Source: an uncultured Neptuniibacter sp. (lineage in GTDB: Bacteria > Pseudomonadota > Gammaproteobacteria > Pseudomonadales > Balneatricaceae). From it: DNA of 64,000 nt. A program made the translations under genes and the position numbers. The first letter of the stretch is position 1. Every line of letters starts with the position of its first letter. The notes under the pieces were generated by a model, which saw only the letters and a list, made by a program, of their open reading frames with translations, did no database searches and was not told where the DNA came from. Below, one piece after another: positions 1-8,624 of this stretch. The stretch is taken from NCBI RefSeq assembly GCF_947498015.1, contig NZ_CANMIR010000006.1, positions 62,001 through 126,000 of the forward strand. The letters are read 5' to 3'.

Positions 1-280
1 GTTCTGCAAAGTCAGCATTTTCAGCCAGGAAACCATAGCCTGGGTGAATACCAACAGCATCAGTGACTTCAGCTGCACTGATAATTGAAGGGACGTTCAG
101 ATAACTTTGAGGTGATGGCGCCGGGCCAATACATACAGCTTCATCCGCGAGACGTACGTGCATCAGATCGCGATCTGCTGTGGAGTGGATAGCAACAGTT
201 TTTATATCCAGCTCTTTACACGCGCGCAGAATGCGCAGTGCTATTTCACCTCGGTTAGCAATGACTACTTTATCGAGCAT
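1..280 (-). CDS. accC: Biotin carboxylase subunit of acetyl-CoA carboxylase, 5' part only
   Basis: The reverse strand from 280 down to the window edge encodes the first 93 residues of AccC, which carboxylates the biotin on AccB using ATP and bicarbonate in the first step of fatty acid synthesis. The N-terminal signature [12 protein letters not shown] and the [10 protein letters not shown] motif of the biotin carboxylase N-terminal domain are both readable. The ATG at 278-280 lies 32 nt downstream of the accB stop, so the two form the usual accBC operon. The C-terminal part (ATP-grasp and carboxylase C domains) lies outside the window. The gene is cut by the edge, not broken. Confidence 0.95.
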   Translation of the reverse strand, partial: MLDKVVIANRGEIALRILRACKELDIKTVAIHSTADRDLMHVRLADEAVCIGPAPSPQSYLNVPSIISAAEVTDAVGIHPGYGFLAENADFAE

Positions 281-312
281 CGAATGGAGATCCTTGCTTA
301 TGCGTTAAAGGC

Positions 313-753
313 TTAAACGATAGTGACCAGAGGTTGATCAAATTCAACAGGCTGACCATCTTCTGCCAGAATTGCTTCAACTACACCTGACTTGTCAGCT
401 TCGATCTGGTTCATCATCTTCATCGCTTCGACAATGCAAAGTACGTCACCAGCTTTAACAGTCTGTCCTACCTCAACAAAAGCAGGAGAGCTTGGGGATG
501 GTGAGCTGTAGAAGGTACCAACCATTGGCGATTTAACAACATGGCCAGTGAACTTAGGTGCTTCAGGCTCTGCTGCTGGTGCCGCTGCTGCTGCAACAGG
601 AGCTGCCTGTGCTACAGGAGCCGCAACAGGGGCAGCGACAACATTTGCGCCACGGCTGATGCGTACAGACTCTTCGCCCTCTTTAATTTCAATTTCGTTG
701 ATGTTGGATTCTTCCAACAGCTCAATCAGTTTCTTGACTTTACGAATGTCCAT
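313..753 (-). CDS. accB: Biotin carboxyl carrier protein of acetyl-CoA carboxylase
   Basis: This 146-residue cytoplasmic protein carries the biotin that shuttles CO2 between AccC and the carboxyltransferase. The N-terminal oligomerisation segment (about residues 1-35) is followed by an Ala/Pro-rich linker (about 38-66) typical of AccB, then the biotinyl/lipoyl domain. The biotinylation motif EAMKM places the modified lysine at residue 112. It sits between aroQ (37 nt upstream) and accC (32 nt downstream) on the same strand, a conserved aroQ-accB-accC arrangement in gammaproteobacteria, so co-transcription is likely. Confidence 0.97.
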   Translation of the reverse strand: MDIRKVKKLIELLEESNINEIEIKEGEESVRISRGANVVAAPVAAPVAQAAPVAAAAAPAAEPEAPKFTGHVVKSPMVGTFYSSPSPSSPAFVEVGQTVKAGDVLCIVEAMKMMNQIEADKSGVVEAILAEDGQPVEFDQPLVTIV

Positions 754-790
754 TCTGATCTATGTCTCTCTAACTATCAGTAAAAAATTG

Positions 791-1231
791 TTATTTTGCG
801 AGCCGCAAATTAGCCGCTTGCAAGGCAAATTCGTACCCTTGGGCACCGCAACCACAGATTACGCCAACTGCGATATCTGAAAGGAAGGAGTGGTGCCTGA
901 ACTTCTCCCGTGCATGCACGTTAGAAAGGTGAACTTCAATAAAAGGTATATCGACCCCCAGTAACGCATCACGAATAGCTACACTGGTGTGCGTGAACGC
1001 TGCGGGGTTGATAATAATAAAGTCTACGTTTTCATCCTGGGCTTGATGAATGCGTTCAATCAGGATGTATTCACGGTTGCTTTGACAATGAAGTAGTTCA
1101 TGGCCCATACCGTGAGCCTTGGTGATTAAGTCCTGGCAAATATCGTTCAGGGTCTCGCGTCCATAAACTTCAGGTTCGCGCTTACCGAGAAGATTTAAGT
1201 TGGGGCCGTTTAAAAGCAGGATTTTTGCCAT
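791..1231 (-). CDS. aroQ: 3-dehydroquinate dehydratase, type II
   Basis: A 146-residue type II dehydroquinase, which dehydrates 3-dehydroquinate to 3-dehydroshikimate in the shikimate pathway and normally forms a dodecamer. The N-terminal [17 protein letters not shown] motif carries the flexible-loop arginine (R18) and the catalytic tyrosine (Y23). The [16 protein letters not shown] segment and the following EVHLSN segment, with its histidine, complete the active site. Length matches the family exactly. It is the first gene of the aroQ-accB-accC block, with 37 nt before accB. Confidence 0.96.
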   Translation of the reverse strand: MAKILLLNGPNLNLLGKREPEVYGRETLNDICQDLITKAHGMGHELLHCQSNREYILIERIHQAQDENVDFIIINPAAFTHTSVAIRDALLGVDIPFIEVHLSNVHAREKFRHHSFLSDIAVGVICGCGAQGYEFALQAANLRLAK

Positions 1232-1539
1232 TACTATTTCCTGGACTCAGGTAGAACTACATAATTAGCCAGCATAGTTTGCCGTAGTCTTGTTGGGTTG
1301 TCTACAAGTTAGCAAGTTTTTGATGTTTTGCCACATTTTTGCCGAAATTACCTTCTAAATCCCTACTAAGAATGAATTTGCTATGAATAAATGCTGCTAA
1401 ATTAAATTAGGTTAATCTAATATTGATTCTTTCGGCTATATTTGAGAGCAGTTAGCTACAGTATTATTGACGTTTGGCTCTGATTTATGGATATTGCAAT
1501 GCGGTAATACGGTTTTTTTTGCTGTTAAGGGAAATGTTG
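1232..1539. other. Divergent intergenic region between aroQ and the parA-like gene
   Basis: About 300 bases with no supported gene. The region is AT-rich, especially 1370-1440, and must hold the promoters of the divergent aroQ-accBC block and the ParA-like gene. A small dyad, ATTAG-N6-CTAAT, lies at 1406-1421. An in-frame extension of the ParA ORF begins at 1474, but it lacks a ribosome binding site and encodes a sequence absent from relatives, so I treat it as non-coding. Confidence 0.5.
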
Positions 1540-2310
1540 ATGATCAAGCGTGTTGTGTTTAATCAGAAGGGTGGTGTTGGGAAATCCAGTATCGCGATTA
1601 ACCTGGCAGCGATTAGTGCCGCTCGGGGTAAGCGGACTTTGGTTGTTGATCTGGACCCGCAATGCAACTCCAGCCACTATCTGTTGGGAGAAAACTATCA
1701 GGAGGTTACTCCAGATATTCGTGATTTCTTTGAGCAGACCCTCACTTTCCAGTTGAAACCCAACGGACCAGAACATTTTATCCACCAGACAACCTATGAA
1801 AATCTTGATCTGTTACCTGCAAATGCAGAGCTAGGTGATCTGCAGTCAAAGCTAGAATCCAAGCATAAGATCTATAAATTGAGAGATGCTCTGGAAAAAC
1901 TCAGTGATACTTATGATGTGGTGTATATCGATACACCGCCGGCGTTCAACTTTTTCACCCTTTCGGCACTGGTTGCTGCGGAACGTTGTCTAATACCGTT
2001 TGATTGTGATGAGTTTGCGCGTCAGGCGCTCTACAGTTTGTTGGCTAATGTTCATGAAACGCGTGAAGACCATAACGAAAACCTTCAGGTGGAGGGGATC
2101 GTGGTGAATCAGTATCAACCAAGAGCAAGTTTGCCGAAAAGAATTGTGCAGGAGCTATTGGATGACGACCTTCCGGTGCTGGAGTCTAAAATTTCATCAT
2201 CCGTGAAAATGAAAGAATCTCACGATGATACCTGCCCGCTGATTCATATGGCGCCTAAACACAAGCTCACACTACAATTTATCGAGCTTTTTGAAGAGCT
2301 ATCCCACTGA
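1540..2310 (+). CDS. Orphan ParA/MinD-family ATPase
   Basis: A 256-residue ParA-type P-loop ATPase of the deviant Walker A class. KGGVGKS is at residues 10-16, the switch/Walker A' region LVVDLDPQCNSS follows at about 35-46, and YIDTPPAFN forms Walker B. I chose the ATG at 1540 because AAGGGA at 1527-1532 gives a 7-nt spacing, whereas the ATG at 1534 is too close. No parB, parS-like repeat or chemotaxis gene is nearby, so it is not the chromosomal parAB pair. Similar stand-alone ParA proteins are common in Pseudomonas and marine gammaproteobacteria; their cargo is unknown to me. The cytoplasmic ATPase activity is an inference from motifs. Confidence 0.85.
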   Translation: MIKRVVFNQKGGVGKSSIAINLAAISAARGKRTLVVDLDPQCNSSHYLLGENYQEVTPDIRDFFEQTLTFQLKPNGPEHFIHQTTYENLDLLPANAELGDLQSKLESKHKIYKLRDALEKLSDTYDVVYIDTPPAFNFFTLSALVAAERCLIPFDCDEFARQALYSLLANVHETREDHNENLQVEGIVVNQYQPRASLPKRIVQELLDDDLPVLESKISSSVKMKESHDDTCPLIHMAPKHKLTLQFIELFEELSH

Positions 2311-2338
2311 ATAGTTTGTAGCTGGATGCGGTGGGGCG

Positions 2339-2434
2339 TTAGTTCTGCTCCTCTGTCCCCTCGGGCTTGCGCAAGCTAAGGATCCAGATGATAAGTAGCG
2401 GAATGCTTATCGCTAAAATAATGACTTCAGCCAT
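2339..2434 (-). CDS. 31-residue single-span membrane peptide
   Basis: A short reverse-strand frame encodes 31 residues starting MAEVIILAISIPLLI. There is a hydrophobic segment (about residues 4-21), then a positively charged LRK and an acidic tail, the usual layout of a small inner-membrane peptide with a cytoplasmic C terminus. A good Shine-Dalgarno sequence (AGGA) lies 6 nt before the ATG at 2432-2434. I do not recognise it: it does not match CydX, KdpF or CcoM-type accessory peptides. It converges on the ParA gene, whose stop is 28 nt away. A dyad at 2528-2548 lies about 95 nt upstream. Confidence 0.5.
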   Translation of the reverse strand: MAEVIILAISIPLLIIWILSLRKPEGTEEQN

Positions 2435-2527
2435 ACGTGGTCCTGTTTATTATTTTGATATTGATTCTAATATTTCCAGAAGGAAGCGCAAAAGAAATAT
2501 TTTCACGTATGAGAGGGGCTAGGTGAT

Positions 2528-2548
2528 GGCTGCTGCAGTGCAGCAGCC
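2528..2548. promoter_or_regulatory. Perfect dyad GGCTGCTGC-AGT-GCAGCAGCC
   Basis: A perfect 9-bp inverted repeat with a 3-nt centre. It lies 9 nt past the stop of the secreted protein gene and about 95 nt upstream of the 31-residue peptide, both on the minus strand. No U-tract follows on either strand, so it is a poor intrinsic terminator. Its core, TGCTGC-N3-GCAGCA, is identical in both arms to the dyad at the phasin promoter (32109-32123), which argues for an operator. Confidence 0.45.
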
Positions 2549-2557
2549 GGGCGGTTT

Positions 2558-3025
2558 CTAGCAAGATTTTTTGTTAGTATCCTTCGAATTGCATGCCAGA
2601 GATCCTGGTGCAACTACCGCGCTACCAATCATAAGCTGACCTTTATGATCGCCAACAAATAGCTGAGTGGTTGTTCTTTTTCCTTTGTTACTGATATAGA
2701 CAATATTCAGCTTGCCAGAGGGCTTCAGGTTTAACTGATAAGTTTTTCCATCCTGAACGTAAGAGGGCGTGATATCCCCATGTATAGGTTCAATGTAGAT
2801 GCGTCTGATCTGGCGGCCTTTAAAGCCGGATTTGATGAACTTTTGTAGTGAACGGCGTGATTCCCGATCGACCCCTTCCCAGTTGATAAGTTTATACAAC
2901 CCCTGTGCATCTCTGCTGGCAAAGGAGTTAAGGTATTTCTGCACAAGCAAGCTGTTTGGGTCTGCTATTGCTGTGCTTGAGATCAGGAATGTAAAAATAG
3001 TGATCAGTAGTTTGCGAAGGATCAT
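2558..3025 (-). CDS. Predicted secreted protein of unknown function
   Basis: A 155-residue protein with a clear Sec signal peptide (hydrophobic stretch ending in SSTAIA, cleavage near residue 21). The mature part is basic and has two cysteines near the C terminus (LACNSKD and the terminal KKSC) that could form a periplasmic disulfide. I do not recognise a family. The pattern of an amphipathic N-terminal helix followed by beta-rich sequence might suit an NTF2-like fold, but that is a guess. It stands alone between the dyad at 2528 and the ppa terminator at 3120. Confidence 0.6.
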   Translation of the reverse strand: MILRKLLITIFTFLISSTAIADPNSLLVQKYLNSFASRDAQGLYKLINWEGVDRESRRSLQKFIKSGFKGRQIRRIYIEPIHGDITPSYVQDGKTYQLNLKPSGKLNIVYISNKGKRTTTQLFVGDHKGQLMIGSAVVAPGSLACNSKDTNKKSC

Positions 3026-3119
3026 TCGTCCACCTCTGTTGAAAAATTTCCTGAGACAGCTGGATTAAGTATATCTGTTTTGTCTCATGTAGGAAGTGGG
3101 ACAGGCAAAAAAAAGATAT

Positions 3120-3147
3120 AAAAAAACCCCGCCTTGGCGAGGTTTTT
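3120..3147 (-). terminator. Intrinsic terminator of ppa
   Basis: On the minus strand, just after the ppa stop, the sequence reads CCTCGCC-AA-GGCGGGG followed by seven T residues. The stem has one G-T wobble. Confidence 0.85.
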
Positions 3148-3168
3148 GAAGCCATTAACGGGGAGTCG

Positions 3169-3702
3169 TTATTTAGCTTCTTCGTATGCTTTGACGCCAG
3201 CAACAATTGCTTCTTTTGCAGCAGCTGCATTGCCCCAGCCTTCAACTTTAACCCATTTGCCCTCTTCAAGGCCTTTGTAGTTTTCGAAGAAGTGTTTAAT
3301 ACGATCCAGTTCAAGCTGTGGAAGATCTTCGATATCGTTTACGTCACGGTACGCTTTAGTTAACTTGTCATGCGGTACAGCAACCAGTTTAGCATCTTCA
3401 CCTGCTTCATCTGTCATATTCAGAACGCCAACTGGGCGGCAGCGAATAACAGAGCCAGCAATCACAGGGTAAGGCGTTAGTACCAGTACATCCAGTGCAT
3501 CGCCATCGTCAGCGAGAGTGTTGTTGATATAACCGTAGTTCGCTGGGTAGAACATTGGTGCAGCCATGAAACGGTCTACAAAGATCGCGTCTTCTTCTTT
3601 CTCGATCTCATATTTTACCGGAGAGCTTTCCGCCGGAATTTCAATGATTACGTACAGATCGTTTGGCAGGTCTTTACCCGCTGGTACTTGTGCGAAGCCC
3701 AT
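3169..3702 (-). CDS. ppa: Inorganic pyrophosphatase, family I
   Basis: A 177-residue soluble pyrophosphatase that hydrolyses PPi and so drives biosynthetic reactions. The family I metal-binding signature [15 protein letters not shown] is present, with the upstream [16 protein letters not shown] segment and the [13 protein letters not shown] region also conserved. Length fits bacterial family I enzymes. AGGAAG precedes the ATG. A strong terminator follows at 3120-3147 and a perfect inverted repeat precedes the gene at 3742-3771. Confidence 0.97.
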   Translation of the reverse strand: MGFAQVPAGKDLPNDLYVIIEIPAESSPVKYEIEKEEDAIFVDRFMAAPMFYPANYGYINNTLADDGDALDVLVLTPYPVIAGSVIRCRPVGVLNMTDEAGEDAKLVAVPHDKLTKAYRDVNDIEDLPQLELDRIKHFFENYKGLEEGKWVKVEGWGNAAAAKEAIVAGVKAYEEAK

Positions 3703-3741
3703 GTTTGTCTTCCTGTAAGCAGTTTTTTAAAAGGTTATATC

Positions 3742-3771
3742 CAAAGTCTGAGGATTATGTCTCAGACTTTG
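3742..3771. repeat. Perfect 11-bp inverted repeat between fbp and ppa
   Basis: CAAAGTCTGAG and CTCAGACTTTG are separated by 8 nt. The repeat lies 36 nt past the fbp stop and 39 nt before the ppa start. On the minus strand it is followed by GATATAACCTTTT, a poor U-tract, so it may be a weak fbp terminator, an mRNA stabiliser or an operator for ppa. Confidence 0.6.
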
Positions 3772-3807
3772 TCTGTAATGAATACTACTTAAAGCTGAAA
3801 CTGATAA

Positions 3808-4827
3808 TTAAGTGTTCAGTTGTGCAGCGCGACCATCACTGGATTCAGAGTGGTACGTGATTAGCGTTTCAACTTCATTCTTAGAGCCCAGTGCTACAGA
3901 GCAGCGCTGATGGATATGCTGTGGCTCCAGGTCCAGGATGTTTTTATAGCAGGTGCTTGAGATACCACCTGCCTGTTCAATCAGCATGCTCATTGGGTTG
4001 CCTTCGTACATCAGACGAAGTTTCCCCGGTTTGCTTGAATCACGGCTGTCCCATGGGTAGCTGAATATGCCGCCGCGAGTAAGAACGCGATGTACCTCAG
4101 CAACCATCGAAGCGATCCAGCGCATGTTGTAATTCTTCTCGCGAACTCCTTCGCTGCCCTGGAGAAGATCGCCTACATAGTTGCGCATCTCATCTTCCCA
4201 GAAGCGATGGTTGGACATGTTGATTGCAAACTCTTTTGTATCCGTCGGGATGCTGATCTGCTCACGGGTCAGTATAAAGTCACCCGTATGAGCCAATGTA
4301 AAGAAGTTAACACCGCTGCCAGTGGTCAGTGCCAGAACGGATGATTGCCCGTAGAGTACATAGCCTGCTGCGATCTGTTTTCGGCCGCACTGGAGATAAG
4401 CTTCATCTTTGCTGGGGTCCATGCCTTCAGGCAGTTCCAGAATAGAGAAAATAGTGCCGACAGAAACGTTGATGTCGATATTGGAGGATCCATCAAGTGG
4501 ATCAAAAATAACCAGATATTTGCCTTCTGGATTTCCACCAACTGGGTGATCTTCCTCTTCAGACGCTAACCCAGCTACAAGTGGGTTATCGAGTAAGAAC
4601 TTTTTCAGAAGGTCATTAGCGATAACATCCATCTTTTTCTGGGTCTCGCCCTGAACATTGGTGTTATCGGTTGACCCCAGAACTCCAGCTAATTCACCTT
4701 CACGAAGCTGGATCGCAACTTCCTTACAGGCAAGCATTAAAGTGCCAATCAAATCGACGAGTGTGTCTTCGGTTTCCTGTTGTTTCAGGAACTGGCTCAG
4801 CAGAAGCATTCTTGTATTTTCTCTCAA
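3808..4827 (-). CDS. fbp: Fructose-1,6-bisphosphatase, class I
   Basis: A 339-residue class I FBPase converting fructose 1,6-bisphosphate to fructose 6-phosphate in gluconeogenesis. The metal and substrate site FDPLDGSSNIDIN is clear, with the upstream GLASEEED segment supplying acidic metal ligands, and the C-terminal GGIFSYPWDSRD and LRLMYEGNPMSMLIEQAGG motifs. Length is normal. A later methionine (residue 7) is a possible alternative start. It precedes ppa on the same strand, but the 105-nt gap containing a strong inverted repeat suggests separate regulation. It diverges from mpl. Confidence 0.97.
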   Translation of the reverse strand: MRENTRMLLLSQFLKQQETEDTLVDLIGTLMLACKEVAIQLREGELAGVLGSTDNTNVQGETQKKMDVIANDLLKKFLLDNPLVAGLASEEEDHPVGGNPEGKYLVIFDPLDGSSNIDINVSVGTIFSILELPEGMDPSKDEAYLQCGRKQIAAGYVLYGQSSVLALTTGSGVNFFTLAHTGDFILTREQISIPTDTKEFAINMSNHRFWEDEMRNYVGDLLQGSEGVREKNYNMRWIASMVAEVHRVLTRGGIFSYPWDSRDSSKPGKLRLMYEGNPMSMLIEQAGGISSTCYKNILDLEPQHIHQRCSVALGSKNEVETLITYHSESSDGRAAQLNT

Positions 4828-5000
4828 ATAGAGTGGTTGGAAAGTTGGGCGTGAATTTTACGTGAAACTTATGTGAATTGCATTGGTTGTGGCTAAAAAT
4901 CGTACCCCCTAAATGATGGGTGCTACCGTATTCGATTGAAGCGCTCACTCATCTGGTAAAACTGCTATGATGTGGCCTGCTTTGGAGAGGAGTTTATTTG

Positions 5001-6371
5001 GTGCATATTCATATACTTGGGATCTGTGGGACCTTTATGGGGTCGCTTGCTATTCTGGCGAAGCAGTTAGGGCATAAGGTGACAGGGTCTGATAAAAATG
5101 TTTATCCGCCCATGAGTACTCAGCTGGAAGCGCAGGGGATTGAATTAATTCAGGGATATGATGTTGAGCAGTTTTCCCCAGAGCCTGATCTGGTGGTCAT
5201 CGGCAATGCGATGTCACGTGGAAACCCCGCTGTGGAATATGTCCTGAATAAAGGCCTGAAATATACCTCAGGTCCGCAGTGGCTGTCTGATCATCTGTTA
5301 CATGATAAATGGGTTCTGGCAGTGGCCGGCACTCACGGGAAAACGACAACCTCAACGATGTTAGCCTGGATATTGGATCATACCGGTATGCAGCCGGGGT
5401 TTCTGATCGGCGGTGTTCCCCTTGATTTTGGCGTTTCAGCAAGGGTAGGGGAGTCGCCATTCTTTGTGATCGAAGCTGACGAGTATGATACGGCCTTTTT
5501 TGATAAGCGCTCTAAGTTTGTTCATTACCATCCACGCACACTGATTATGAATAACCTTGAATATGATCATGCGGATATCTTTCCTGATCTGGCCGCGATT
5601 CAGCGTCAGTTTCATCATGTGGTCAGAATCGTACCGCAGACCGGCCAGATTATTTATCCACAGGGAGAGCGCGCTCTGGATGAGGTGGTAGAGATGGGGG
5701 TCTGGTCAGAGATCTCTCGGACTGCTATCGATCAGAATTGTGGCGATTGGCAAGCATCTCTTATTCAGGAAGATGGTAGACAGTATGAAGTCTGGTTCCA
5801 GGGAGAGCTACAGGGGTATGTGAGTTGGGGGATGACCGGAAAGCATAATGTTAAGAACGGGTTGGCTGCGATCGCTGCATCCAGGCATGTGGGGGTCAGA
5901 CCTGTCCACGCAATAGAGGCGCTGAACGCTTTTGGTGGTGTTAAACGTCGTATGGAGCTTTTAGATACAGTTGCAGGTATTCATGTTTATGATGATTTTG
6001 CTCATCACCCGACTGCGATTGAAACGACATTGCAGGGTATCCGGGCTCAGGTCGGAGATGAGCCGGTGATAGCGGTTATCGAGCCTCGTTCAAATACCAT
6101 GCGACTAGGTACGCATCAGGCTTTATTAGCGCAATCTGTTCGCGAAGCGGATCATGTGTATTGGTATCAGCCAGAGGGAATGGACTGGTCGCTGCAGAGT
6201 GTGGCAGATGATAGCCCGATTCCCGCGATGGTCTATTCTGATACAGAGGCGCTGATCGAGGAGTTAGATCAGACGCTTACCTCAGCTTGTCATGTGGTTA
6301 TTATGAGTAATGGCGGCTTTGAGGGGGTTCATCATCGTTTGATTGAAAAGCTCAAAGAGAGCCGTATTTAA
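5001..6371 (+). CDS. mpl: UDP-N-acetylmuramate:L-Ala-gamma-D-Glu-meso-Dap ligase
   Basis: Mpl attaches the recycled murein tripeptide to UDP-MurNAc, a Mur-ligase reaction of peptidoglycan recycling in the cytoplasm. HILGICGTFMG is the N-terminal Rossmann motif, GTHGKTTT the ATP P-loop, and EADEYDTAFFDKRSKF, NNLEYDHADIF and DDFAHHPTAI are hallmark Mpl/Mur motifs. A GTG at 5001 gives a start matching E. coli Mpl (M-x-I-H-I), 8 nt after GGAG; a TTG at 4998 is a close alternative. The protein is about 456 residues. ubiX follows after 40 nt. Confidence 0.96.
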   Translation: MHIHILGICGTFMGSLAILAKQLGHKVTGSDKNVYPPMSTQLEAQGIELIQGYDVEQFSPEPDLVVIGNAMSRGNPAVEYVLNKGLKYTSGPQWLSDHLLHDKWVLAVAGTHGKTTTSTMLAWILDHTGMQPGFLIGGVPLDFGVSARVGESPFFVIEADEYDTAFFDKRSKFVHYHPRTLIMNNLEYDHADIFPDLAAIQRQFHHVVRIVPQTGQIIYPQGERALDEVVEMGVWSEISRTAIDQNCGDWQASLIQEDGRQYEVWFQGELQGYVSWGMTGKHNVKNGLAAIAASRHVGVRPVHAIEALNAFGGVKRRMELLDTVAGIHVYDDFAHHPTAIETTLQGIRAQVGDEPVIAVIEPRSNTMRLGTHQALLAQSVREADHVYWYQPEGMDWSLQSVADDSPIPAMVYSDTEALIEELDQTLTSACHVVIMSNGGFEGVHHRLIEKLKESRI

Positions 6372-6411
6372 TCGATCTAACACAACTTTCCAGTATTAAG
6401 TAGGCCCAAGC

Positions 6412-7023
6412 GTGCAAGAACGAATTAGCTTAGCGATCACCGGTGCCTCAGGCGTGCAATATGGTCTGCGGTTATTACAATGCCTGCTGGCAGCCGATAG
6501 GCAGGTATTTGTGATGATATCCAGGGCTGCACAGGTGGTGATCAATACAGAAACGGATCTGAAGATACCAGGCACACCCTCTGAGCAGGAGAAGTTTTTA
6601 ATTGAACACTTTTCAGCAAAACCGCATCAGATAAAAGTTTTCGGACGAGAGCAGTGGATGGCTCCGGTCGCTTCGGGTTCTGGTGCACCCACTAAAATGG
6701 TGGTCTGTCCCTGCAGTACAGGTACCTTATCCGCTGTTGCCACAGGTGCAAGTAATAATCTGATTGAGAGGGCAGCGGATGTTGCTCTTAAAGAGCGAAG
6801 GCAGCTGATATTAGTGCCGCGGGAAGCTCCCTATTCAGAGATCCATCTGGAGCATATGTTGAAACTGACCCGTATGGGGAGTGTGATCATTCCGGCCAGT
6901 CCCGGGTTCTATAACCGTCCTGAAACGGTGGAAGAGATGGTTGATTTCGTTGTTGCAAGGATACTGAATCAGCTTGATATCGAACAGTCGCTGTTACCTC
7001 GCTGGGGTGATGCGTTGATTTAG
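6412..7023 (+). CDS. ubiX: Flavin prenyltransferase UbiX
   Basis: A 203-residue UbiX, which prenylates FMN to make the cofactor used by the decarboxylase UbiD in ubiquinone synthesis. The N-terminal FMN-binding TGASGVQYG motif, the [19 protein letters not shown] segment, and the [19 protein letters not shown] and [12 protein letters not shown] active-site stretches are intact. The start is GTG at 6412. mpl lies upstream and tsaB 92 nt downstream; the mpl-ubiX neighbourhood is common in gammaproteobacteria. Confidence 0.96.
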   Translation: MQERISLAITGASGVQYGLRLLQCLLAADRQVFVMISRAAQVVINTETDLKIPGTPSEQEKFLIEHFSAKPHQIKVFGREQWMAPVASGSGAPTKMVVCPCSTGTLSAVATGASNNLIERAADVALKERRQLILVPREAPYSEIHLEHMLKLTRMGSVIIPASPGFYNRPETVEEMVDFVVARILNQLDIEQSLLPRWGDALI

Positions 7024-7115
7024 ATGAAATCATGCCGCCTCAGAGGTAGAATGCCCAGCCTGTGCCTTTGCATAGACTGGCATGTAACTATTTATTGATT
7101 TAAGCGATCTGATTA

Positions 7116-7799
7116 ATGACCAAAATTCTGGCCCTCGATACCTCAACTGATGCCTGCTCTGTTGCGCTTTGTGTAGATGGGGAGATTCGAGAGGATTTTC
7201 GTATCATTCCGCGCCAGCATACACAGCAGCTACTGCCAATGGTTGAGCAGTTGCTGGCTGAATCTGGTGTTACTGTTTCCCAGCTGGATGCGATCGCTTT
7301 TGGCCGTGGCCCGGGCTCATTTGCCGGAATAAGAATTGCGACGGGCGTGACTCAGGGGTTGGCCTATGCGGCGGATCTGCCTGTGTTGCCGATATCAACG
7401 TTGGATGCATTAGCGCTGGCCGCTATGGAGAAGCAGGGCGCGGAATCTGTTGTTGCGGCACTGGATGCCAGAATGGATGAGATCTACGTAGCTAGCTACA
7501 CCTTCCCCGCGGGTAAACTGGTAAGAGAGTTGGAAGAGAAGGTCTGTGCGCCTTCTGAATTGGAATTAGCGGGAGAACGCTATTTTGCTGTGGGAAGTGG
7601 CTGGCGCTATCTGGAGGATATGCCTTCAGATATCAGGCTACGGCTCGAAGTGGCATCTGAACTCTATTACCCCTCTGCCGCAGTGATGTTAAAGATTGCA
7701 CAGGATGAGTTTTTGCTCAGTGGCGGAGTTAGTGCAGAACAAGCTTTGCCGGTGTATCTGAGAGATGAAGTGGCCTGGAAGAAAAAGGATCAGCAGTAG
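7116..7799 (+). CDS. tsaB: tRNA t6A biosynthesis protein TsaB
   Basis: A 227-residue ASKHA-fold partner of TsaD in the TsaBDE complex, which transfers threonylcarbamoyl from threonylcarbamoyl-AMP to A37 of ANN-decoding tRNAs. ILALDTSTDACSVAL is the N-terminal strand-turn of the fold, and FGRGPGSFAGIRIATG is the diagnostic TsaB motif. The stop abuts the ATG of uppP directly, so the two are translated from one message. Confidence 0.95.
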   Translation: MTKILALDTSTDACSVALCVDGEIREDFRIIPRQHTQQLLPMVEQLLAESGVTVSQLDAIAFGRGPGSFAGIRIATGVTQGLAYAADLPVLPISTLDALALAAMEKQGAESVVAALDARMDEIYVASYTFPAGKLVRELEEKVCAPSELELAGERYFAVGSGWRYLEDMPSDIRLRLEVASELYYPSAAVMLKIAQDEFLLSGGVSAEQALPVYLRDEVAWKKKDQQ

Positions 7800-8606
7800 A
7801 TGGAACTATTTCAGGTCATTATTCTGGCCTTGCTTCAGGGATTGACGGAATTTCTTCCAATCAGTAGCTCCGCACACCTTATTTTGCCCTCTCAGCTATT
7901 GGGCTGGCCCGATCAGGGCTTGGCATTTGATGTCGGGGTGCATGTAGGTACCTTGCTGGCGGTGGTGCTGTTTTTTCGTCATGACCTTGCTCAATTGTTT
8001 AGCGCATGGTGCAAAAGTACGTCAGGCCAACACTCACAGGATTCCAAACTGGCATGGTTGGGGGTTCTGGCTACGATCCCGGCCCTGATAACCGGCTTTC
8101 TGCTAAATGAGTTTATCGATCAGAACCTACGTTCTATTTTAGTCATAGCCGGGACAACGCTGATTTTTGGTGCGCTACTCTGTTGGGCTGATCTGTTTCG
8201 AAGGGAGGAGCGCAATTTAGGCACCCTAAACTTTAAAGATGCACTGGTTATTGGCTGTGCTCAGGCGATGGCTCTTATTCCAGGGACCTCCAGAAGCGGG
8301 ATAACGATAACAGCAGCGTTGATGCTGGGGTTGGATCGGCAATCGGCTGCACGTTTCTCTTTTCTGCTCTCAGTGCCGGTCATTCTTGGAGCTGGCCTGA
8401 TTAAAACACTCGATCTTATCTCCTTGGGAGATAGCGCGCCTTGGACAATGGTGGCATTGGGTACTGTCATTGCGGGGATCAGTGCTTACAGTTGCATTCA
8501 CCTGTTTCTGAAATGGCTGGATAAAATTGGTATGCAGCCTTTTGTTATCTATCGTCTGTTGTTAGGTGTTTTTCTACTGGGAATTTGGTTTACAGCCGCT
8601 CAGTGA
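7800..8606 (+). CDS. uppP: Undecaprenyl-diphosphate phosphatase
   Basis: A 268-residue polytopic inner-membrane enzyme of the BacA/UppP family that recycles undecaprenyl diphosphate for cell wall synthesis. The two signature motifs, LTEFLPISSSAHL near the N terminus and PGTSRSGITITAALM in the middle, contain the catalytic Glu, Ser and Arg. Several hydrophobic segments fill the rest. It begins immediately after the tsaB stop with no intergenic base. rsmJ follows after 18 nt. Confidence 0.96.
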   Translation: MELFQVIILALLQGLTEFLPISSSAHLILPSQLLGWPDQGLAFDVGVHVGTLLAVVLFFRHDLAQLFSAWCKSTSGQHSQDSKLAWLGVLATIPALITGFLLNEFIDQNLRSILVIAGTTLIFGALLCWADLFRREERNLGTLNFKDALVIGCAQAMALIPGTSRSGITITAALMLGLDRQSAARFSFLLSVPVILGAGLIKTLDLISLGDSAPWTMVALGTVIAGISAYSCIHLFLKWLDKIGMQPFVIYRLLLGVFLLGIWFTAAQ

Positions 8607-8624
8607 TCTATAGAGATTTCATGT

